NCBI RefSeq assembly: GCF_013373865.1
Contig: NC_050471.1
Span: 22,275,464-22,339,463, forward strand
Direction: 5' to 3'
Origin: Monomorium pharaonis
Taxonomy: Eukaryota > Arthropoda > Insecta > Hymenoptera > Formicidae
DNA: 64,000 bases
Shown piece after piece: positions 56,215 to 64,000 of the stretch (the first letter of the stretch is position 1; each line of letters starts with the position of its first letter). The notes below the pieces were generated by a model. It did no database searches, had not been told where the DNA came from, and saw only the letters and a program-made list of their open reading frames with translations. Position numbers and translations under genes: made by a program.

Positions 56215-57195
56215 CAGGGTTGGGAAGTAACACGTTACTTGTAACGCCGTTACCGTTTTCGTTACTTTTTTTTCGGTAACAATCGTTACTTTTTTATGTC
56301 TGTAACGGTAACGGTAACGTCGTTACATTTTTACAGTAACGGTAACGAATTCAGCCGTTTTTATCGTCACTTTAATTCCCTAATATCTTTTATATCTGTT
56401 CAATATAGTTGGTCGCGCGCATTATTCTTGATCGGATAAAAATATTCCGATATAGGGGGCTGGAAGTCAATGTCACTGAGAATGCCCTGTTAAAATATCC
56501 CGTTGATGCAATGCGTGAACCTTTTATTTTGAGATTTAAAATTCGACTCTAGATAGTCGTCTTCAATACGCAAATACGTACAATGTATAACCTAGCTGTC
56601 AGATTATAGGTTACGTGCAATAAATGCAATTATAAAATATTTATTTTCATATTTTATAATATATTTTAAATATATGTTTAAAAAATATTCTCTACCTTAT
56701 ATCTTAGACGGCATTCCGATAGTCACTGCTAGTACTAAGAGTTTAAAAGTCTATAGTATATGTGTGTGAAACGTGAACTATAGATTTTCAATACTGGAAG
56801 TGAATATTGTAATGCTTAATAACGACATTAATTTTTTAAAACAAAGTTCAATAAACATTTTTGACAAAATGACATTTATGAATTGCAATATAAATTCTTA
56901 TAAAGATAAGTGTACTAAAAAAATAGAGATATTAATATAAAGAATTAGAATAATTATTAGTTGAGTTTAATATAAAAAAGCTTGCTATATAGAAACTAGT
57001 TTAAAGTTTTAAGTTTTAATATTGATTAATAAATAATGTAATTTTATAATCTAACATCTTACTTTAGCATTTCAAAAAAGTAACAAAAAAATTAACGAAT
57101 CGTTACTTTCTAAGTAACGCGATACTTTTTAAAATAAGTAACGAGTAACGGTAACGGTAACGCGTTACTTTTTTAAGGTAACGTTCTCAACCCTG
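56215..57195. mobile_element. Non-autonomous hAT transposon, 981 bp
   Basis: The left end begins CAGGGTTGGGAAGTAAC. The right end, read inward, begins CAGGGTTGAGAACGTTAC. Perfect 8-bp AATTTAAT duplications flank them. Both subterminal regions are packed with GTTAC or GTAAC motifs (GGTAACGGTAACG and the like). Such short repeats are typical transposase-binding arrays near hAT ends. The middle is AT-rich with no long frame, so the element is not self-mobile. It is the largest mobile element in the window. The intact duplication argues for a fairly young insertion. Confidence 0.94.
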
Positions 57196-57203
57196 AATTT
57201 AAT
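57196..57203. repeat. 8-bp target-site duplication, right copy
   Basis: AATTTAAT directly follows the right terminal repeat and matches 56207-56214. Confidence 0.9.
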
Positions 57204-57988
57204 TAACTATGTGATCGAATAGTTTACAGGTTTATGTTTCTGGCATTCAAAATTTTCAAAATATTCAAATCTCAATTGTCCACTTTTTACTGAACAATTA
57301 CCTATTAGACTTTAATGTTCTTCAGATTCGTCGATGACGAACTTTGACGTATAACTCTCCCGCGCGTCGCAACACTTAATCGAAAAATCCGAGCGGATCC
57401 TTGAAAAATCCCGGCGCGTGCATCGCGAATGCATGGCGAGTTACGTCTTCATTTGATAGAATGTATCGCGCACAAAGAGATTCCGCACAAAGCCCAGGCT
57501 GTCCCACGTTCGATAACGCTCGATCGAGAACGGTGCCTTTCTTCGCGGCGGCCTTGCTGGCGCGCGAATGGAGATTGGACCCCTTTGAAATCGGGCACGT
57601 AGGACGTCGGCCACGCCGAAATTTGAGTCCCGCGATATAAAGCGAGTCCACCTCAATGCGAAAAGCGTCGGATTCCGCTTAAATCCCAGTGCAAATCGAG
57701 ATTACGTGACTGCTTTCGTTACAGGATCGAGGAGAGGATTAAAGAATTAATTTCGTTGCTTTTGATTGTGAGAATTTAATTAAATATGTGCCCCAGAATA
57801 GAGTACAAAAATTTTCTGTAGTGATAAAGAGTCGGAAGGAAGCAAAAAAACAATCCGATAATTAACAGTCCTAAATATTAAAGAATTTATCAGCTTTCAA
57901 CGCCGTCGGCGTATAAGAACTCGAAAATCGTGGAGAATGTAGACTTGCAACAAGAGCAAAGAAATCGCAATGTTTTGCCCTATTTCAG

Positions 57989-58275
57989 GAAAACTTTCAA
58001 CGAGCGGAGGCTCCAAAGATCCTGGAAGCTTCTATCTTTACCATACTTTTCAGCGGAGAAATATGACTATTTTCATACTGTCATTATTATCAATCGAACG
58101 ACACCTTGGCCGGGATCCAAGGGACGAGGAGCCCTGATACACGAAGATGACGTGTTCGGCGGGAAACAATGTGGATGGCGGCGCGCAGTTCGAACATCGT
58201 CAACATATAACGATGTTATCGCTGCGTCAGACAGTTACGCGGGATTTACGCGGGGTAAACAGGAGATGCGGCCAT
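57989..58275 (+). other. Exon-like segment with strong splice-site borders
   Basis: A pyrimidine-rich acceptor (TTTTGCCCTATTTCAG) ends at 57988 and a near-consensus donor (GTAAGTG) begins at 58276. The 287 bases between are open in one plus-strand frame, reading through residues such as KTFNERRLQRSWKL and later HEDDVFGGKQCGWRR. The frame also continues upstream to an ATG at 57930. I recognise no family. A 95-codon open stretch between two good splice motifs is uncommon but not rare over 64 kb searched in all frames. It could be an internal or terminal exon of an unknown gene, or chance. Confidence 0.2.
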
Positions 58276-58700
58276 GTAAGTGAAATATATCCCGGCAACG
58301 CTGCGGTAGGCATCGCCGATACGTTTATCACTGAAGCGCTAGCATGCATTTTCGTTTGCTGCATTACGCGCAGCTAAGTCGATTATGAAGCAGGCCTTAG
58401 AGAGATATTCAGCGCCATTAGCCTAAGAACATCTCCCGAGAGTTGAAAAGTGCCAAATTGCTCGACTCCATTGTAAATATCAATCGAATCTAGGGGGCGG
58501 AGGGGGAAACAGCGATCTTTATCAGGCGTTACCGTTTTATCTGGCAGTGTATCTTCCCTGTCTATGTTGTCGATCTAATCTAACGTGATCGCAGCAATAA
58601 TCTATAAAAACAGTTGTATTTTCGGAAAAAACCAATCAACCGCGAACAGAAACGTATCGATTCCCCCGTGTCTGTTTGGCCGAAAAGATTTGGCCGCGCG

Positions 58701-58703
<3 letters not shown>

Positions 58704-58742
<39 letters not shown>

Positions 58743-58750
58743 AGAGAGAG
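58704..58750. repeat. Interrupted (GA)n microsatellite
   Basis: A GA run of about 16 units, then a short G run, then about four more GA units. Simple-sequence repeat. Confidence 0.92.
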
Positions 58751-59298
58751 AAACTCGACTTCAGTACATTGGTTCATCGATCAGTTTTCGTAACACGCGT
58801 ATATACACACGCTGGCTACTAAATCCGATCATCTCATCGCTTTGTTAATCGGACTGAAAGATTACATCGAACGCGAACATGAGGCGAGAATCAGACGGTC
58901 GCATTTGGCGCTAAATGCGCCGAGAGAATACGGCCGGATGACTCATTGGCGGAGATTATAGGTTCGACGCGATAAATCAGTTAGCTTTATATGCAAATCG
59001 CGAATGAGCAATTCCGCGAATCGTCGTCGGCCGCAATTCTCCGGGACGTCTTTTCCCGCTGCGAGAAGATTGCCGGGGCAAATCAGCCGTGAATAACACG
59101 CCTGGAGAAAGCTATTTTATCGAGTGAATCGCGGAGACGGTATCGAAAGCAAATGATGAAATACAGAATGTCCCGGCTGCACCCGCCCTCTCTCCCTCGC
59201 CTCCTTTCAACCGCCGCACTTTCATTCTTCGGGTCCGCCTTTCCGCGCCCCCGAGTTTTCGCAGCTCTTTATTTTCAAGGCTTTCACTCCTTTCATAT

Positions 59299-59310
59299 CG
59301 CGCGCGCGCG
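59299..59310. repeat. (CG)6 alternating run
   Basis: Six CG units, an alternating purine-pyrimidine run of the kind that can adopt left-handed DNA. It shows that CpG is not strongly depleted here. Confidence 0.85.
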
Positions 59311-61537
59311 CAAATCTTACTAAGTAAGTTTTTAACATCGAGTTAACTTCCATTGAAGTCCCGGAATCAAGTAAAATAATCTCAAGTAATAATCTCGTCT
59401 TCTTTTTTTTTTTTTTTCGGACACTCTGAGAGAACGCCAGTTGAAAGCTGATTTCAAATACTCAAGCTAACTCAAATATTATTATATATTTTCAATATTC
59501 GGAAGGTTTTACGTAATTTTCAACTCGCTGTTTTCTTAACCTTTCTCAATCGCCCCACCTCGCCTCTTCAATTTGTTCCGCGTAAACTTTTGCTCAACTC
59601 AAAACTAACAATCACCCATTGAAACTAATTAATTCGATCAAACCGCGACGCCATGTTGGCGGAACGGTGGTAGCGTGCAAGCGCACTGCCGCAAGCCGGG
59701 TATATCCTAAAATTCCTGCCAGCGAGATCGGTGACGGTGCGGTTGGATGCTGTAGGATATCGGAGGTCGACGAAGGAGCGAAAAGGGTGGCGGGGGAGGG
59801 GGAGGAGGAGGTAGTGGCGTCAGGGAGCGTAGGGCGGAGAAAGGGAGGAGAAAGAGCCGAACATACGTGTCCTGAGTTACAAGCAGGGAGGATAAACGGC
59901 TTGACATATTAGTTAGTAGCTCCGGCAGAAACGAGAAGCCAGCCATATCAAATCGGAGTAGCGAAACAGCTCAACCGTCGACTAACTCGCCGTTAACTTC
60001 GGCCTGTTTTGTTCTCCAGCGTCCGCCGCACTGCACGAACGTGAAGTGGATAAAATCGCAATGTTCCCTCATCGACTGGACCTCAGTGCCGCAGCGGATA
60101 TTCCACGGCACTCGAAGAATTATTCACCCCCTTTCTCCGCCCGGTGTCCTCTTTCCTTGGAATATACATTTCTACACGGATGCGATGATTTTGTTTGCAT
60201 TTTTAGTTCAGTCCTCTCTAAAGTTTGATGAGAGAAGGCAATTGCTTTCACACCAGGCGAGAGAGAGATTGAGTTAAAAAGCTTAATTTAAGTTCTCGGA
60301 TTATAATTTAAAATAAGAAGTAAGGAGAGGCAGGATCCAAGGTGTACAATAATAAATTCCGATTGATGGGCGAGTGTAACAAGCAGAAGTTTGCGATTTC
60401 ATTTTAAAATATCTAAAAGAAGATTAAACGCAATAGTAGTTTGAGATAAAAGGAATTTTTTACAACGTGAACAATTTATTTCTCGTTCGTTACGATGTAT
60501 ATTCTTTTAACCAAAATCATCCCCGTACATGAATCCGATCGCAACCGAAATAGACGAAGTAAAACGATCAGAAACATAAAATCGGGAAAATTAGAATTGA
60601 ATGGTTTTTTTTTTTTGGCCATTGAATACTTCAAATGTAAAGGTACATTCTAAAGCTCAACGCCAGGTCAATTTTGCATAAGAACGGGAACAGGTCACTC
60701 CGGTTCAAAGGCTCCGTAACTTTTTAAAGAAATTACAAGTCTCATGCATCACCGTTATCAGGTTTCACGCACTCGTAACAGCGTTTGCCGTAAAGCACGC
60801 CTGTAAAATATGTACGTCGCCGTTCGTTGCCGAGGAAAAAGTTCCGTAAATCAAAACGCCGCTCGCAAATTTTTTTTTTGCGAGTTACGCGAGGAGGCTG
60901 CGGAATGAGAGCCCTATAAAATCTCGGCCGCGCGCACTCTCGTTCGATGGTAACTGGAGTTTGGCCGCTTTTTCGAGGGCTTTATCACTGCCCTATCGGG
61001 CCGGCCCAAATTGAGAACAGAATTCGTAATGGCGCCGCGATTATTATTCATCCGCCGTGACTGCAAACGTTTCCCGCCATTAAACCCTCGACTGAGGTAT
61101 AGAATCCAACCGACCGCATCCCGTCTAAGAATATTATATTAGCTCGTACATTATCTCCGGCTTCTGCTCCTTCAAGGAAGACATCGGCCTAGTCCTTGTG
61201 ACTGCATCAACGGGAGATTGTGTTCTCTCCATTTCGAGGAAGCCTTCAGCTGGAAATTTATTAGACGGTAATGGCAAAGATGTTAAACATTATAATTTAA
61301 GCGCTCGAAAATCTGTTTTTTCTTTTTTACAAATATTCAAGAAGAACCTGATTTCTTTCGTCTTTAAAAGTTCAATCAATGATTTAAAAAAAAAAAGCTT
61401 GCACTTTAGGAGAGACATTGCTTTTTGAAATTTTAATTTTTTTATTTCATCGATTGGATTCCACATTTTAGCCGATCGCCACAATAATGACGGTGCAATC
61501 TCAATCTTATGATTTTCCCATTCCCCGATTTCCCCAG

Positions 61538-61639
61538 GAATTTTTCGAGAATTACGTAATCCCAATAGGACGGCGGAAGCAGGGATGGGGGAGAGAAATG
61601 CGGGTCTCTTCTCTCGCGAAGAAGAACGATTTTTGGAAC
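61538..61639 (+). other. Exon-like 102-bp segment
   Basis: The acceptor CATTCCCCGATTTCCCCAG ends at 61537 and the donor GTAAGTC begins at 61640. The 102-bp interval is a multiple of three and is open in two plus-strand frames. One reads EFFENYVIPIGRRKQGW onward and extends upstream to an ATG at 61487. The other includes AGLFSREEERFLE. The minus strand is open too, so the reading frame is unresolved. A small internal exon is possible. A chance coincidence of motifs is equally plausible. Confidence 0.18.
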
Positions 61640-62326
61640 GTAAGTCGAACGAGAACGGACGAGAGTGACTCTCTAGGTCGATCATCCCCGTCTCGTCTTT
61701 ATGACGACATTACGCTTCCGACGGGGATGAAGGGTGGAAACGAACAAGGCTCTCGTTGATTCCGGGCAAAAGAGGGCGAGTAGATTGCGAAGATCCCGGA
61801 AAATCATCTTGATTGCTTGATCAGAAAACGCACTGTTTAGTACGTTTCTATCTTGCGTAATCAGTTTTACCGGAAAGAAAGAAGGTTCCTAGATGTTCGA
61901 TCTTCTCTCTCTTCATAGATAGAAGAAATATTACTGGTGGACGTTATATACGTTTTGCAATTTTACTTGCGTTGCGTAAAATAATATAATAAATATCTTT
62001 TTTTAGCCTTGATTTATAACTATATATAATTGTGAAATTATTAATATCAATTATCCTTTGCATTTCTTAGAAAGTGTTCCTTTTCGAGATAAATGTTTCA
62101 ATCCCTTTGTCGCTGTTTGGCATTCTCGTGACGAGCCAATAAATGCGTATAAGGCTTCACTGACGGCTTCGTGTTTTCTAAAATGTCGGGAATGACAGGC
62201 GAATGTTCGAGAGGACGGTGAGAGAGCGGTGGTGGGCGGCTCAACAGAGTGACAGGGGGGTGTGCGGGCAGCGCAATGTTTTAGAATATTCAGACATAAA
62301 TAGAATAGGATAGCACGTAGAGCAAC

Positions 62327-62568
62327 ATGGCGGTTTTCGCCTTCCGTATTTCACTGCGGAAAACCGCTGCAGGACTCCCGCACGTATTTCTGGTAAGACG
62401 TCGGGGCGCGCTTGCTGCCCCATGAATTGTTGGCTCCATGGTGCACATCGGGAATGCTCTGCCCCCACCCAGGCTGAATTCTTCACGATACTCGTTCATC
62501 ACGTCGATAACGCCCCTCAGGAATCCACCGCATCTCCTAAATGTCAATCTTGCGTCTTGGTCCTTTAA
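62327..62568 (+). other. Candidate two-exon small gene (hypothetical)
   Basis: An ATG in good context (GCAACATGG) at 62327 opens a 22-codon frame, MAVFAFRISLRKTAAGLPHV plus FL. It is basic, rich in Ala, Phe and Leu, and lacks acidic residues, as mitochondrial presequences are. It ends at the donor CTG|GTAAGA (62392/62393). An 80-bp interval, a usual size for an insect intron, ends in the acceptor TGCCCCCACCCAG. The frame then continues in phase for 31 codons to TAA at 62566-62568, giving 53 residues. AATAAA occurs about 120 bp downstream. I do not recognise the product. A competing minus-strand open frame covers the same bases, with an acceptor-like CATTTCCAG near 62600. Speculative. Confidence 0.2.
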
Positions 62569-63970
62569 TCTTCCAGACGAGTGTTCCCTCGATTCCCTGG
62601 AAATGGATTTTTAGATTAGAGCCTGACCACTCTTAAGCCCATTCTTGGCCTTTTGTTCTTGTCAGTACTGAATGTAATGTACATTAAAAAATAAAAAAAA
62701 CTCCTGAAGTAGAATGGAGAAATATACCTGAATGAAGTGAAAATAAAGAGGATTAATGTGAATCATATCCATTTCCATACAGCGTATAGAATATTCAAAT
62801 AAAATTCCAAAATGTCGTAACATTTCTGAAATGTTTCTTGCAATGTCGCAGAAATGTTCTGTGCTGTATGAAATATTTAAAATGGAAAAACTGTCACAGA
62901 ATGGTATATTCAAATTCGCAATAATATTTGAAACTATGAAGCTCTCTATCCCTAAAGATTTTTCTTTCTTTTTTAGCTTAAAAATGATTTGGCCAGATTC
63001 ACGTCACGTTTCAAAAATTAAGCTGTCGAACAAAATTTACGGGATTCAAGAAGCCAAGTGATCGTGGTGTCCAAGAATCCATAGACTTCCTTGCAGAGTT
63101 TCTTTGACTCCCACGAGTATCTTTTCTGATCTGTTCTCCGGTGTGTTCTTTCTCCTTGAGGATTCCAGAAGACACCGTAATCTTCTTAAGAGCGTGTCGA
63201 TCGACCGCTACCACGCTGCATTTTTCTGCCTCCTTGGCTCTGAATTTCCACTTTCCACCGATCTTTCTTTCCTCGCCATTTCTGTTGTCGTCTGTATCCC
63301 CCCCCCCTCCTTCTTTTTCTCCGTAAAACAATGGACAGATCCTTTTGTCGCCTTACGTCATATTCCGTAAGTGCATCCGTCAATTCTCCACGGACGTACA
63401 AAAATATAAAAGAGGTAGAAAAATTCGAAAGCATCTTGACAAAAATAATCTTGTCACGTACGAATTCTCTACCTTTTAAATGAAAAATTCTAATATTTGC
63501 CTAATGTTCATAAAATACATATACTTGCCATATGCTTTTCTACATGTCATGTAGTATACGCTTACGTTATTCTAATCACATCCTTTAACTCTCTTACTAC
63601 ATCGTTATATATTTTCATATTAGTAATTATTAGACACAAATAAATCAGATTGTGTCGTGGACTAAAAATAGAATGCAAGAGATTCCTCAAAATATCACGG
63701 CCATTCTTTTTTCATTGATGATATTGATTCCCGAGGGCTGGGAATAAGATTGCTCACCGCAAGGCAAGGCCAATTATGCCGAAGTGTTATCCGATTACAA
63801 ATTTGTTGCGGCAATCTCGTGTTTATAGTTGGCGCACGCCTTTGAGCGTCTCTCTGGAGACGCATCTCTGGGACTTAATAGGCTCCACTTTGAAACTACG
63901 GCGAAATTGATCTTCACCCAAAATTTTACCTCCGCCGGGTGCTCTCTAGCGTTGCTCTGCTCTCTGCCTT

Positions 63971-64000
63971 GTGTGTGTGTGTGTGTGTGTGTGTATGTAT
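63971..64000. repeat. (GT)n microsatellite cut by window end
   Basis: A GT run of about 12 units passes into GTATGTAT and reaches the last base, so its full length is unknown. Confidence 0.92.

Larger units (their letters stand above)
57204..64000. other. GC-richer right end with exon-like candidates
   Basis: No gene is proven here, but this part has the best exon-like segments in the window (57989-58275, 61538-61639, 62327-62568, all plus strand), listed separately. CpG-rich patches lie at 57350-57690, 58120-58380, 58860-59300, 59630-60060 and 60760-61080. Simple repeats include a GA run at 58704-58750, (CG)6 at 59299-59310, and a GT run cut by the window end. AT-rich DNA covers 61960-62090 and 62660-62960. 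A G-rich, near-quadruplex tract lies at 59785-59811. Confidence 0.55.

Overview
The window reads as non-coding nuclear DNA from an insect, most likely a hymenopteran such as an ant. AT-rich stretches alternate with GC-richer patches, and CpG is common rather than depleted. It carries short non-autonomous DNA transposons, many dinucleotide microsatellites and homopolymers, and no compact, ribosome-binding-site-led gene organisation. The longest open frames are only about 150-166 codons, which is near what chance gives in 64 kb, and none shows a domain I recognise. I found no rRNA or tRNA gene, no transposase and no CRISPR array. The window is best described as a gene desert or part of one or more very long introns. 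The species and the host gene cannot be named from this sequence alone.

The firmest features are mobile elements whose ends can be seen. Three hAT-type non-autonomous elements each have terminal inverted repeats and a perfect 8-bp target-site duplication: 38832-39278 (flanks GATGCATC), 44442-44692 (flanks CTATAGAG) and 56215-57195 (flanks AATTTAAT). Two fold-back MITEs are flanked by TA: 43951-44320 (arms of about 138 bp) and 48218-48439 (ends CACTGAGAAAA). Less certain inverted-repeat elements lie at 9098-9286 and 39905-40065. A near-perfect 107-bp palindrome lies at 12931-13037, and smaller perfect or near-perfect hairpins at 10962-11018, 16525-16546, 29798-29827 and 32364-32418.

Layout: 1-8.9 kb is plain mixed-composition DNA with a purine-rich tract. 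8.9-13 kb is the richest in inverted repeats and tandem repeats. 13-38.8 kb is AT-rich DNA broken by CpG-rich patches. 38.8-48.4 kb holds four of the five well-bounded elements and two juxtaposed acceptor/donor motifs that resemble recursive-splice ratchet points. 48.5-64 kb holds a 49-unit TC microsatellite, the 981-bp hAT element and GC-richer DNA in which a few exon-like segments (57.99-58.28, 61.54-61.64 and 62.33-62.57 kb, plus strand) have splice-site-like borders.

No multi-gene system is visible. The observations most worth checking are the palindrome, the ratchet-like splice motifs and the exon-like segments near the right end. The exon and ratchet calls are motif-level inferences with a high expected false-positive rate.
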